From positions 62,001 through 126,000 of the forward strand of contig URVM01000005.1 of assembly GCA_900551325.1 (NCBI GenBank): DNA of 64,000 nt, in the 5' to 3' direction. A program made the translations under genes and the position numbers. Positions 1 through 8,703 of the stretch are shown in pieces. Under the pieces are notes generated by a model. It was not told the origin of the DNA and searched no databases. It was given only the letters and a program-made list of their open reading frames with translations. The stretch is from an uncultured Eubacteriales bacterium. GTDB taxonomy: Bacteria > Bacillota > Clostridia > Lachnospirales > Cellulosilyticaceae. Numbering within the stretch: the stretch's first letter is position 1; the number at the start of each line of letters is the position of its first letter.

Positions 1-199
1 ACATAGCATAGTCTACTTCTTCTTTAAAATAGATATCAAATGTATTAGCAATATTAATATCATTAATAATTGGCACGTATCTATCCGTATATGTACTAAA
101 TCTTACGACAGCATAAAGGACTAAACACACCATTGGCGTAAGCATAATAAACATAAACAGCTTAAGCTTAGTTTTAAGTGACATATTCATAAAACTCAT
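1..199 (-). CDS. Sensor histidine kinase, N-terminal part (cut by window edge)
   Basis: The reading frame starts with ATG at 199 and runs off the left edge. Only about 66 residues are visible: a short basic cytoplasmic start (MSFMNMSLKTKLKLFMFIML), one hydrophobic membrane segment around residues 12-31, and the start of an extracellular domain. It sits one base downstream of the stop codon of the response regulator gene and has a good ribosome binding site (AGGAGAGGG) inside that gene's end. Gene order and topology fit a YesM-type kinase that pairs with the neighbouring YesN-type regulator. The kinase domain itself is not in view, so the call rests on context. Confidence 0.7.
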   Translation of the reverse strand, partial: MSFMNMSLKTKLKLFMFIMLTPMVCLVLYAVVRFSTYTDRYVPIINDINIANTFDIYFKEEVDYAM

Positions 200-200
200 C

Positions 201-1805
201 CTACCCTCTCCTATATTCTGTCGGTGTGCAGTTCTGTGTTTTTTTGAAAATGTAACTAAAATAATGAGGGTCTTTATAACCCACTTCATAGCCAATTTCT
301 AATGTCTTCATATTGGTACATCTCAGTAATTCTTTTGCCTTTTCCATACGAATTTCCGTTAAATAAGATACAAAGGTTTGTCCTGTTTCTTGACTAAACA
401 ATGTACTTAGATGACTGGGACTAATATTCACATAATCTGCTACTTGATTCAATGATAAATTTTCTTTATTATAATTTTCTTGTAAATAACGTTTCACTTG
501 ATTAATGAATACATCGTATCGTTTGTGACTTATTTTTTCGCGTAATTGAATACTTTGAATTAACCATTGTTCAGCAATCTGTTTGAGTGTATCAATATCT
601 TGTACAAAACTATTTACATTATTTAAATTACCATATAAGGCTTCTAGCCTACTTTGTTCTACGCCTAACTGTTCACAAAAAGCAGTTATACTAAAGTAAA
701 TATCCATTACTAAATATTGACGAAACAAATAGGATTCTAGGCCCTCTTTAAGTTGGTTAAAATAAGTATTTATAAAGGTAGAAACCTCTTCTATGGTACC
801 ATCGTGTAAGAAGTTTTCTAACTTTTTCTTATCTATTTTAGAGACAATTACCTCTTGTGACTTTATCCCTACCTTTGAAGAAAAGGTATTGTAATCTTTA
901 AGTGTAGCATAACGTAAGACTTGTACATCACTTAAGAGATAGCGATAAGCTAAAGCTTTACCCGCAGTATCGTACGCATAAGGTATTTCACTTATTCTAT
1001 TTATCCTCTCACCTATAGCAATTGTGTAGTGCATATCAGGGTAAGGTTTTAATAATTCTATAAGTTGTGTTACTAGGTTCTCTTCTAAGTCTTCTATATG
1101 ATCATCTGAACCTTTTAGTAGTATTACATACCCATCTACATCACGTTCAAATACTAAAAGATGTTTGTGCATACCTAGGCTATTTTTTAAAGTTTGTCTT
1201 AAAGTTTCTTCATCATCTACTGATAATTTGCCTATAAAAGATATTTTAAAAAGTACAATACTGTAAGTCATAGCTGTTAAATCTATTTTTAATGTCTTAG
1301 CCCTTTCAATCAATACTTGAACACTTTGTCTGCCTGCTACTAAATCATAGAAAAACTTTTTCTTTGTAAGCTGAAGCTTTTCTTGATTATCACGTTGCCA
1401 TTGTGTAAAGTAGGCTTCTTGCTCACGTTCCTCTTCAATAAGATTGGCCACTCTACTCAGGGACTCTAGAAGTTTCTTAGACGTTATAGGTTTAAGGAGA
1501 TAATCTGTTACCCCTAGTCGAATAGCTTCCTTTGCATAATCAAATTCATCATAGCCACTTAATATAAGGATTTTTATTTTTGGCATACTAGCTTTAACTA
1601 ATTCAATCAATTGTAATCCATCCATAAATGGCATTCGAATATCTGTTATTAAAATATCTGGCTGTAATTCTTGAATCATTGGATAGGCCAATTCCCCGTC
1701 TCCCGCTTCTCCTATTAACTGAAATCCATGAACTTGCCAATCAATATTTTTCTTCATACTTTCCCTTACAGCAAATTCATCTTCTACTAAAAATACTTTT
1801 AGCAT
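201..1805 (-). CDS. YesN-type response regulator, receiver plus AraC DNA-binding domain
   Basis: This 534-residue protein is a two-component response regulator. The receiver domain fills residues 1-120, with the acidic pocket E8/D9, phospho-acceptor D55 (in LITDIRMP), S83 and K105. A middle region of about 300 residues of unknown function follows. The C-terminal 100 residues are an AraC/XylS double helix-turn-helix (NQVADYVNISPSHLSTLF, then the signature ending HYFSYIFKKTQNCTPTEYR). This layout is typical of the YesN family, which controls sugar ABC transporter genes in Firmicutes. The partner kinase starts one base downstream, so the two are surely co-transcribed. A likely target is the importer gene set at 2111-8240, but nothing in the sequence proves this. 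Confidence 0.9.
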   Translation of the reverse strand: MLKVFLVEDEFAVRESMKKNIDWQVHGFQLIGEAGDGELAYPMIQELQPDILITDIRMPFMDGLQLIELVKASMPKIKILILSGYDEFDYAKEAIRLGVTDYLLKPITSKKLLESLSRVANLIEEEREQEAYFTQWQRDNQEKLQLTKKKFFYDLVAGRQSVQVLIERAKTLKIDLTAMTYSIVLFKISFIGKLSVDDEETLRQTLKNSLGMHKHLLVFERDVDGYVILLKGSDDHIEDLEENLVTQLIELLKPYPDMHYTIAIGERINRISEIPYAYDTAGKALAYRYLLSDVQVLRYATLKDYNTFSSKVGIKSQEVIVSKIDKKKLENFLHDGTIEEVSTFINTYFNQLKEGLESYLFRQYLVMDIYFSITAFCEQLGVEQSRLEALYGNLNNVNSFVQDIDTLKQIAEQWLIQSIQLREKISHKRYDVFINQVKRYLQENYNKENLSLNQVADYVNISPSHLSTLFSQETGQTFVSYLTEIRMEKAKELLRCTNMKTLEIGYEVGYKDPHYFSYIFKKTQNCTPTEYRRG

Positions 1806-2110
1806 AGTCTCGCCCCCAGTTTGTCCCTGTTTCTCATATAAACCAATTAGTTATCTGAAAATATACCATTATTATAACAAATACAAATATATTTTTATGC
1901 CATATATTGTCATGTACCTATAAATAAATTTATAAATATCTTCTTATCGGGAAATAAGTAGTGAAATACTTCCCCTGCACCCCTTATATCCTAGAAAAAA
2001 AGAGCTTTCTAGCATATAAAAAATTGCCGTAAAATTAATCTAGTCAATTAATTCTACGGCAACTCTTTTTTAAATCTATAACACAACTTTCTATACAAGC
2101 TTAATATATA
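1806..2110. other. Intergenic region between the two-component system and the ABC operon
   Basis: This AT-rich stretch should hold the promoter of the response regulator gene (its upstream side on the minus strand) and holds the terminator of the ABC operon ending at 2111. No reading frame or RNA gene is recognisable. Confidence 0.6.
2016..2062 (-). terminator. Rho-independent terminator of the 8240-2111 sugar importer operon
   Basis: A 16-bp stem (TTGCCGTA with the AT-rich continuation, one G-T mismatch) spans 2024-2062. On the minus strand it is followed by a run of T residues at 2023-2018. A T-run also lies beyond the other arm, so it could act in both directions. Confidence 0.8.
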
Positions 2111-2941
2111 TTATTCTTTCACACTAGAGAATACTACAGATTCAACAATCCATCTTTGGAAAATACCATAAATAATAAGTACAGGTACTAAAAGCATAAC
2201 TGAACCTGCCATAATTCTTGGTACATGAGAATTTATAGCGTACTGTTCATTAAACTTTGCTATCATAACAGTTACTGGTTGCCACTTTTCATTTTTAATG
2301 AAGAGTACAGGTCCTAAATAATCATTCCATGCACCAATGAACCATAGGATACCATGTGCTGCAAGTGCAGGCTTAACTAAAGGAATAATGATCCTTTTAT
2401 AAATTTGAAAGTAGTTACCTCCATCTATTTTAGCAGCCTCTATAATAGAATCTGGTATATTCTTAAGAAATTGGGTTAAGAAAAAGATCATCAATACATT
2501 ACCTGTAAGTTTAGGTAAAATAAGTGGCCAAGGTGTAGCTAATAATTGCATCTTACTAAATAATACAAATTGTGGAATCATGATTGTTGGAAATGGTATC
2601 ATAAGTGTTCCTAGTAATAACATAAACACAACATTTTTTCCCTTAAACGGAATTTTTGAAAAGGCAAAAGCTGCACCAACTGATACTAATGAACCTATAA
2701 TAACAGGTGGTATTGAATAGAGCATTGTATTTAAAAATCCTCGTACTAATGGAATCTCATTCCAAATTTGAATATAGCTTGAAAAGTCCCACACTTTAGG
2801 AAGTAATCCATCTAAATAAACATGCATTTTAGGTTTAAATGATGTACATACCATCCATACAAATGGATAGAGCATAACTATTGCGCCAACTGCTAAGAAA
2901 ATAAAGATTAAAATATCCCATAGCTTTTTTTGCTTTTTCAT
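2111..2941 (-). CDS. Carbohydrate ABC transporter permease, MalG/AraQ type
   Basis: This 276-residue inner-membrane protein has six predicted membrane segments. It carries the EAA loop (EAAKIDGGNYFQIYKRIIIP, about residues 170-190) that docks the ABC ATPase. It is the last gene of the operon and starts two bases after the stop of the partner permease (2944-3846), with the lipoprotein binding protein one gene further upstream. The length and the C-terminal position of the EAA loop are those of the MalG subfamily. With GH43 and GH51 arabinofuranosidases in the same operon, arabino-oligosaccharides or a related pentose oligomer are the likely substrate; this is inference. Confidence 0.92.
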   Translation of the reverse strand: MKKQKKLWDILIFIFLAVGAIVMLYPFVWMVCTSFKPKMHVYLDGLLPKVWDFSSYIQIWNEIPLVRGFLNTMLYSIPPVIIGSLVSVGAAFAFSKIPFKGKNVVFMLLLGTLMIPFPTIMIPQFVLFSKMQLLATPWPLILPKLTGNVLMIFFLTQFLKNIPDSIIEAAKIDGGNYFQIYKRIIIPLVKPALAAHGILWFIGAWNDYLGPVLFIKNEKWQPVTVMIAKFNEQYAINSHVPRIMAGSVMLLVPVLIIYGIFQRWIVESVVFSSVKE

Positions 2942-2943
2942 GA

Positions 2944-3846
2944 TTACTGCTCTCCTTTCTTATTTATATAGAATTGAAGAGCCGTTAGTATAAACACAAT
3001 AAATCCTAGTACAAGAGCTACTGCTGAACCATAACCTGCTTTTGAATTAGTAAATGTATAATCATATAAATGCATAACTGTTGTAAAAGTACTATTTGCT
3101 GGGCCATTAGCTGTAAACACTAGTCTAGGCTCTACATACATCTGAGCACCACCTATAACACCTGTAACAACTAAATAAAATGTTACTGGCATTAATAAAG
3201 GTAAAGTAATCTTTCTGAAAATATATAGCCAATTAGCTCCATCAATTTTTGCTGCCTCATAGTATGAAGTTGAAATCCCTTGCATACCTGCTATATAAAG
3301 GATGATGGATCCACCTAGTCCTTTCCATACAGACATAATAATGATAACCCATTTTGAATAAACTGGTGAGTTCAACCAGTTTGGTGGATTCTCAATCCCC
3401 AAGCTCATTAAAAATGCATTAATTGCACCACCATCTGCCATAAATAATCTTTGAAACAAGAAACTAATGGCTACAACACTTGATACAACCGGTATGTAAT
3501 AAATAACACGAAATGTGTTTTCATAACGTGTTCCTCTATTCATTGCAGCTGCAAAGATTAAAGATAATAACAAGCCAATTGGAATACCAAGCATATAGAA
3601 GAAAGTATTGCCTAGACTCTTCCAAAAAAGTGGCTGTTTAAACATATCAACATAATTCTTTAGGCCCACCCATTTTGCACTCATAAGTGGCTGTCCTAGT
3701 GGCCAAGCTGTAAAACTTGCATAAATAGACATACATAATGGAATAAGAACAAATACAACAAGTCCTATAAGGGGAATAGCCACAAAAGCGTATCCCCATA
3801 AGTTATCTGTTCTTTGAATGCTTTTCTTGTTTTTAGTAGCGTTCAT
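2944..3846 (-). CDS. Carbohydrate ABC transporter permease, MalF/AraP type
   Basis: This 300-residue permease has a short cytoplasmic N-terminus, six membrane segments and an EAA loop (EAAKIDGANWLYIFRKITLP, about residues 205-225). It forms the heterodimeric channel with the MalG-type permease encoded 2 bp downstream. The gene begins 24 bp after the solute-binding protein gene, so all three are translated from one message. No ATPase gene accompanies them. This is the usual arrangement of the CUT1 family in Firmicutes, where a shared MsmX-like ATPase serves several importers. Confidence 0.92.
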   Translation of the reverse strand: MNATKNKKSIQRTDNLWGYAFVAIPLIGLVVFVLIPLCMSIYASFTAWPLGQPLMSAKWVGLKNYVDMFKQPLFWKSLGNTFFYMLGIPIGLLLSLIFAAAMNRGTRYENTFRVIYYIPVVSSVVAISFLFQRLFMADGGAINAFLMSLGIENPPNWLNSPVYSKWVIIIMSVWKGLGGSIILYIAGMQGISTSYYEAAKIDGANWLYIFRKITLPLLMPVTFYLVVTGVIGGAQMYVEPRLVFTANGPANSTFTTVMHLYDYTFTNSKAGYGSAVALVLGFIVFILTALQFYINKKGEQ

Positions 3847-3870
3847 GACACATCCCCTTATCTTTTAATA

Positions 3871-5385
3871 TTAGTTATTAGGGTTAATATTTGCCTCATC
3901 TTGAATAGATTCATCTAATTTTTGTTGTGCTAACTCTGAAATGCTATTTACATATGTTTTAACATCCATTGGTGTTACACCTTTATCAGATTTCTCATAG
4001 TAACTCCATACACTATCAACACCTGAGATAAAAGCTTCTGCATGCCATAAAGCATTAAATGTATATGTAGTTGGTACACGTTTACCATTTTGACCTTTTA
4101 ACATATTAACAAATACGGCACGAGATTCTGGGAAGTAACTATCATCTGTTAAATACTCACCTTCAGCCATGCTCATAATATTTGGTAATTGACCACCTGC
4201 TTTTGCAAGAAAACGTTGAACGTCTTCATCTGCTGATAAAGTATATGCAAGTTTTGCTGCTAACTCTTTGTTATTAGAAGTTTCAGATACTGCATAACCA
4301 ATTGAATCTATACGTCCTGCCCATTTATCTTGACGTTCTTCAATAGATAAATCTTTGTATTTATCACTAATAGGCCATGGTGCTACATCAAAATCAAACC
4401 ATTCTTTATTTGGATTAACAGCTTCATCATCTTCAATTGCTTGGAAAGCAGCTACATCCCAAGTACCACAAGGGAAATATGCACAACGTCCACCTAAGAA
4501 TTTTAAGTAACCTGTTGTTTCATCTGTACTTAATCCAGATCCACCCATCTCAACAATTTTCATAAATCCTTCATAGCCTTCAATAAATTCTGGTGAGTTA
4601 AAAAGTACTTTTGTTTTATCATCATTTAAGTACTCACCACCTGCTCCCCATATAAAAGGTTGTAATGTAAAGTCTTCCCATAGATGTGTTCCATAAACTT
4701 GTGTAGAACCAGCTGTTGCAGGAAGTGTAGTATCTTCAAAAGTTAATGCCTTACATAAGGTTGCAAACTCTGTAAATGTATAAACTGGTAAATTTCCATT
4801 TGCATCAACTTCTGGGAAAAATGGTAGCTCACCACTTTTTACTAAAGCTTCTATTTCTGGACGACGCTTTTCAATAATAGCTTTGTTTACAGCCATTGAC
4901 ACTGCTGAAAAGTCTTTAGGTAAAGCATAGATTTTACCTTCTCCTAGAGTATTACTTTCTTCATTATATCTATAAAGGTTTAATGCTTCTGGCCAAACTT
5001 TATCTAAAGAAGTTGTATCTAATAATTCATCTAATGGTACAACTTTATCTGCCCAAACACGTTTTTTCAAATCACCTACGCCTAAGTAAAAAACATCTGG
5101 TGCTGTATTAGCTGTTAATGATGCTTCTAACTCTGGCCAATATTGATCACCTGCTACTTGAAAATCTACTGTACAATTATTTTCTTGTTCAAACTTAGCA
5201 AGTACTTCTTTATACATTGCTTGCTCATGTTCCTGTGCAAATACTGAAACAGTTAAAACAGGTTTTTTACCTGTACTAGTAGTACCATTTCCATTACTAC
5301 TTCCACCTTCACTACCTGCTCCTGAACTACATCCTACTAATGTTAACATTGTTAGTCCTACTAATAACGTTGCCATCTTTTTCAT
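3871..5385 (-). CDS. Sugar-binding lipoprotein of ABC importer (family 1 solute-binding protein)
   Basis: The 504-residue product starts with a lipoprotein signal peptide whose lipobox is LVGC, with C19 as the lipidation site. A Gly/Ser-rich linker follows, and then a family 1 extracellular solute-binding fold with typical segments such as APDVFYLGVGDLKKR. It should capture the sugar outside the cell and deliver it to the permeases encoded directly downstream. The gene lies 30 bp after the GH43 gene at 5416 in the same orientation. The substrate cannot be read from sequence; the enzymes of the operon suggest arabino-oligosaccharides. Confidence 0.92.
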   Translation of the reverse strand: MKKMATLLVGLTMLTLVGCSSGAGSEGGSSNGNGTTSTGKKPVLTVSVFAQEHEQAMYKEVLAKFEQENNCTVDFQVAGDQYWPELEASLTANTAPDVFYLGVGDLKKRVWADKVVPLDELLDTTSLDKVWPEALNLYRYNEESNTLGEGKIYALPKDFSAVSMAVNKAIIEKRRPEIEALVKSGELPFFPEVDANGNLPVYTFTEFATLCKALTFEDTTLPATAGSTQVYGTHLWEDFTLQPFIWGAGGEYLNDDKTKVLFNSPEFIEGYEGFMKIVEMGGSGLSTDETTGYLKFLGGRCAYFPCGTWDVAAFQAIEDDEAVNPNKEWFDFDVAPWPISDKYKDLSIEERQDKWAGRIDSIGYAVSETSNNKELAAKLAYTLSADEDVQRFLAKAGGQLPNIMSMAEGEYLTDDSYFPESRAVFVNMLKGQNGKRVPTTYTFNALWHAEAFISGVDSVWSYYEKSDKGVTPMDVKTYVNSISELAQQKLDESIQDEANINPNN

Positions 5386-5415
5386 AATATTTCCCCCTAG
5401 TTTTCGATTAATTAT

Positions 5416-6369
5416 TTAAATTATAAATTGAGGACTATCTTTTTCATCCCACTTAACCCTAGTGAAAAAAGCATGTCGATTTGGATTATATAAAGGGTTT
5501 CCCTCAATTTCTTTTTCAGTTCTTGCATGATAAATCATTATATCTTCGCCATCTAAACCTTTTGTAAAACTATTATGTCCTGGTCCATAAATACCTTTTG
5601 TCATATCTGTCTTTAACACTGGATAACGTTCCTTTTTCCATACACGTGGATCAAGTAAATCTTCATCTTCATCTACACTTAACATGCCTATACAATAATC
5701 AATACCTGTTTCACTTGCTGAATAAGTTAGATAAATCTTATTATTATGTTTCAATATAGCCGGGCCTTCATTTACCCAGAAACCAACTCGTTCCCAGTCA
5801 TAATCTGGTGTTGTAAGTAATACCTGTACCGTCTTAAGCTTATAAGGTGTTTCCATTTCAGCGATATAAAGATTAGAGATTTGTTTACCTACCCCTACCT
5901 TTTCTGCCCATATACAATACAACTTATCTTTATTCTCAAATACTGTAACATCTAATGAAAATGCTTCAAAAGAAAATTCATCTTCATCAGCTCTTTGTAA
6001 CTTTCCTTTTTCTACCCAATTACCTGTCATTGGATCGGCCTCTTCACACATTAGAACATATGGCCTAATAGCCCAAATATCTTCTTTTTCGCCTGCTGCA
6101 AAGTAGATATACCATTTACCTTGTATGTAATGTAACTCAGGTGCCCAAATATGTTCACTCATAATGCCAGATGCATGCTTTTCCCATATAGTTACTTCTG
6201 TGGCGTCTTTTAACCCTTCTAGAGTTTTACTTCTTCGTAGTATAATCTGGTCATATGTAGGAACAGATGCTGTAAAATAGTAATACCCATCTTCATGCAA
6301 ATATACATATGGGTCTGCACGTTGTAAAATCCAAGGTTTATTTTCTAAAATGCTTGTTTCTTTAGTCAT
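5416..6369 (-). CDS. GH43 family glycosidase, probable cytoplasmic alpha-L-arabinofuranosidase
   Basis: This 317-residue protein has no signal peptide and is a single five-bladed GH43 catalytic domain. The catalytic triad can be placed: the base Asp at D19 (in QRADPYV), the pKa-modulating Asp in SLDVTVF near residue 140, and the acid Glu in NEGPAIL near residue 200. Family members of this size without extra domains are exo-acting arabinofuranosidases or beta-xylosidases. The neighbouring GH51 arabinofuranosidase and the arabinose genes of the island favour arabinose release from imported oligosaccharides. It is cytoplasmic and co-transcribed with the importer; its start lies 47 bp after the GH51 stop. 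Confidence 0.85.
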   Translation of the reverse strand: MTKETSILENKPWILQRADPYVYLHEDGYYYFTASVPTYDQIILRRSKTLEGLKDATEVTIWEKHASGIMSEHIWAPELHYIQGKWYIYFAAGEKEDIWAIRPYVLMCEEADPMTGNWVEKGKLQRADEDEFSFEAFSLDVTVFENKDKLYCIWAEKVGVGKQISNLYIAEMETPYKLKTVQVLLTTPDYDWERVGFWVNEGPAILKHNNKIYLTYSASETGIDYCIGMLSVDEDEDLLDPRVWKKERYPVLKTDMTKGIYGPGHNSFTKGLDGEDIMIYHARTEKEIEGNPLYNPNRHAFFTRVKWDEKDSPQFII

Positions 6370-6416
6370 CTTTGCCTCCTAGTGTTATTAAATTAGTCTT
6401 ATCTGCTTTAAAATTT

Positions 6417-7922
6417 TCAAGCTAAATCAAGGGCTATATGTACAATACTGCAAGGTGGTATATCAAACACTAAACCATTTTCTACTATCTTTATTTGTGT
6501 AAATGGTTGTGTCTTTACTACTTCTGGTAAGTCAAAGGTATTATAAGCATCCATTTGATTTACTAAAATCGTAGCTTCTACACCTTCTACCTTTTTATCT
6601 ACTATAATGCTTTCTATTGGGTAAGATTTATGGATGGATAGGTTTGTTAATGTAATATGTACCTTCCCATCTTCTCCTAAAGAAACAGATTCTGTTAAAT
6701 TAGGTACTTGATAATTTTCTTCTAATCCTATTGCTTCTGTATCAATAGAACTTTCTATTAATGTTGCATCTTGATGGTACTTATACATATTAAATACATG
6801 ATATGTTGGTGTAAGTATCATCTTTTTACCTTCTGTTAAAATAACTGACTGTAACACATTAACCATTTGTGCTAAGTTTGCCATTTTCACTCTCTTACAG
6901 TTTTTATTAAAGATGTTTAAAGTAACACCTGCTACTAGAGCATCTCTCATCGTATTTTGTTGATATAGAAATCCTGGATTTGTCCCTGGTTCCACATCAT
7001 ACCATGTTCCCCACTCATCAACGACCATGCCTATTTTACACTCTGGATCATACTTATCCATAATTGCACCATGCTTCTTAATAAGTGTATCCATGTAAAG
7101 TGCTTTATACATTGTCATATACCAATCTTTATCATCAAATACAGTAGCACTTCCCTTATTAAGCCAACCGCCTGGATGTACATAATAATGTAAAGATAAT
7201 CCATCCATAAATCCATGTAACCACTCTGGTGCACGATGTGTTATATTAAGGACTACTTCTGTCCAATTAAAATCGTCTACATTAGCACCACCCGCTATTT
7301 TTTGAAGAGGTTTGTCTGGGTTATAGTTTCTTACATAGGTTTGATATCTACGGTATTCATTGGCATAATGCTCAGGTGTCATATTTCCTCCACAACCCCA
7401 GTTTTCATTGCCAACTCCAAAGTAGTCTACTTCCCATGCTTTTTCATGCCCATTTGCTTTTCGTAAATCTGCCATTGGGGATACACCTTCAAAAGTTAGG
7501 TATTCTACCCATTCAGACATTTCTTGAACCGTCCCACTTCCTAAATTACCGTTAATGTATTTTTTACACTTTAGTTGATCACATAACTCCATAAACTCAT
7601 GAGTTCCAAAGCTATTATCTTCTAAAACCCCACCCCAGTGAGTATTGATCATACGCTTACGTTTTTCTTTTGGTCCTATTCCATCTTTCCAGTGATACTC
7701 ATCTGCAAAACAACCACCTGGCCATCTAAGTACAGGAATACGAATTTCTTTTAGTGCTTCTACTACATCATTTCGCATCCCATTTGTATGAGGTATGACT
7801 TCATTTTCTCCTACGTAAACACCTTCATAAATGCATCTACCTAAATGTTCTGCAAAATGCCCTTGTATTTCCCTATGTATATATCCTTTTTTAACATTTG
7901 GATTGATATATAGTTTTGCCAT
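6417..7922 (-). CDS. abfA: GH51 intracellular exo-alpha-L-arabinofuranosidase
   Basis: This 501-residue cytoplasmic enzyme releases terminal L-arabinofuranosyl units. GH51 landmarks are HFAEHLGRCIYEG at the N-terminus, RWPGGCFADEYHWKDGIGP, the acid/base Glu in GNENWGCGG (about residue 172) and the nucleophile Glu in VVDEWGTW (about residue 303). A C-terminal beta-sandwich follows. The frame is open to 7943, but I start it at the ATG at 7922 because the ribosome binding site AAAGGAGAGGG lies inside that extension, a few bases before this ATG, and the paralogue at 16489 aligns from here. It is closely similar to that second GH51 enzyme along its whole length. Confidence 0.93.
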   Translation of the reverse strand: MAKLYINPNVKKGYIHREIQGHFAEHLGRCIYEGVYVGENEVIPHTNGMRNDVVEALKEIRIPVLRWPGGCFADEYHWKDGIGPKEKRKRMINTHWGGVLEDNSFGTHEFMELCDQLKCKKYINGNLGSGTVQEMSEWVEYLTFEGVSPMADLRKANGHEKAWEVDYFGVGNENWGCGGNMTPEHYANEYRRYQTYVRNYNPDKPLQKIAGGANVDDFNWTEVVLNITHRAPEWLHGFMDGLSLHYYVHPGGWLNKGSATVFDDKDWYMTMYKALYMDTLIKKHGAIMDKYDPECKIGMVVDEWGTWYDVEPGTNPGFLYQQNTMRDALVAGVTLNIFNKNCKRVKMANLAQMVNVLQSVILTEGKKMILTPTYHVFNMYKYHQDATLIESSIDTEAIGLEENYQVPNLTESVSLGEDGKVHITLTNLSIHKSYPIESIIVDKKVEGVEATILVNQMDAYNTFDLPEVVKTQPFTQIKIVENGLVFDIPPCSIVHIALDLA

Positions 7923-7985
7923 ATTACCCTCTCCTTTTATCACTTTAGACCTTGGCCTAATTATTAATAAATTTGATACAATCTT

Positions 7986-8240
7986 TTACCACTTATCATA
8001 AGGACAATTGTTATGCTTAATAACTGCTCGCATTTCTACAAAACATCCACATGCATTACACATACCACTTATTAGACGTTCACAACTTTTACAAATCCCA
8101 AGTCTTTCTTCATAAAGCATAGAGGATACTTTAAGTGACTGATCTAGATTTTCAATATAATTGAACATGTTTTCAAAATATATTGCTTCATCCATATCAC
8201 GTACTAAACATTTTTTACACTTAGACTTTAATACATCCAT
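7986..8240 (-). CDS. DUF6171-type small cysteine-rich protein
   Basis: The 84-residue product has eight cysteines in a regular pattern: C8/C11 (CKKC), C50/C53 (CKSC), C61/C64/C66 (CNACGC) and C79 near the C-terminal CPYDKW. This looks like one or two zinc ribbons and matches the uncharacterised DUF6171 family as I remember it. There is no signal peptide or membrane segment. It is the first gene of the operon, 63 bp ahead of the GH51 gene, with a strong promoter just upstream (8370-8398). A role in sensing or in assembling the arabinose system is possible but not supported by any catalytic motif. Confidence 0.8.
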   Translation of the reverse strand: MDVLKSKCKKCLVRDMDEAIYFENMFNYIENLDQSLKVSSMLYEERLGICKSCERLISGMCNACGCFVEMRAVIKHNNCPYDKW

Positions 8241-8291
8241 TTCATAATCCTTCCAATACTTTTCTACTTTCTATTGGTTAACTTTATCTTT

Positions 8292-8302
8292 GTTTACTAA
8301 TC
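8292..8302. promoter_or_regulatory. Candidate operator GTTTACTAATC
   Basis: It matches the recurrent GTTTAnTAAAC motif found at other arabinose promoters of this island. It lies about 60 bp downstream of the predicted transcription start at 8363, a position suited to a repressor. A second, weaker copy (GTTTATTTAAC) is at 8314-8324. Confidence 0.45.
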
Positions 8303-8369
8303 AAATCACTTTTGTTTATTTAACATTTTTGTGAAATATTAAATATAAAATTTAAATATTTATATTTTT

Positions 8370-8398
8370 ATAATATAGTTTAAATCTTATTTAGTCAA
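8370..8398 (-). promoter_or_regulatory. Sigma-A type promoter of the GH51/GH43/importer operon
   Basis: On the minus strand TTGACT (8398-8393) and TATTAT (8375-8370) are separated by exactly 17 bp. The sequence from the -10 box onward (TATTATAAAAATATAAA) is identical to that of the promoter at 33472-33500. Confidence 0.7.
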
Positions 8399-8523
8399 CA
8401 TTTTTTATATATTTTTAACCCTTTTTCTTTAATTATTTTAAAAAAAGTATAACTTTTACACTAATTAATACACCATCATTTTATTATTTTAAGTATTTTC
8501 CCACTATTATCAAGTTCACACAA

Positions 8524-8552
8524 TACTAAACACAATACCGATATGTTTAGTA
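8524..8552. promoter_or_regulatory. Inverted repeat, possible operator
   Basis: Perfect 9-bp arms TACTAAACA and TGTTTAGTA are separated by 11 bp, upstream of the promoter at 8370. Each arm contains a half site of the GTTTAnTAAAC motif. This could bind a dimeric regulator on one face of the helix. Confidence 0.5.
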
Positions 8553-8663
8553 TTTTTCTCTTCTAACTTATTTTATAACTTATCACCGCCTACAAAAACA
8601 CACTTTGTTTACTATACACGTTTTAAGTTAAATATACCTTCCTTACTTCAAGTATTAATGACA

Positions 8664-8703
8664 CAAAAAAAGAGAGCAAAGAACAATTTATTCTTTACTC
8701 TCT
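8664..8703 (-). terminator. Terminator of the first ArsR-type regulator gene
   Basis: The stem pairs AGAGAGTAAAGAA with TTCTTTGCTCTCT and is followed on the minus strand by seven T residues. It overlaps the last codons and stop of the gene ending at 8688. Confidence 0.85.

Larger units (their letters stand above)
8241..8687. other. Promoter and operator region of the 8240-2111 operon
   Basis: This 447-bp AT-rich region holds no gene. It contains a good promoter reading leftward (8370-8398), several GTTTAnTAAAC-like sites (8292-8302, 8314-8324, 8607-8617), an inverted repeat at 8524-8552, and the terminator of the ArsR-type gene at its right end. Confidence 0.7.

Noticed and set aside
7923..7943. 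Longer N-terminus for the first GH51 enzyme
   Set aside because: The extension would contain the ribosome binding site AAAGGAGAGGG and is absent from the paralogue.
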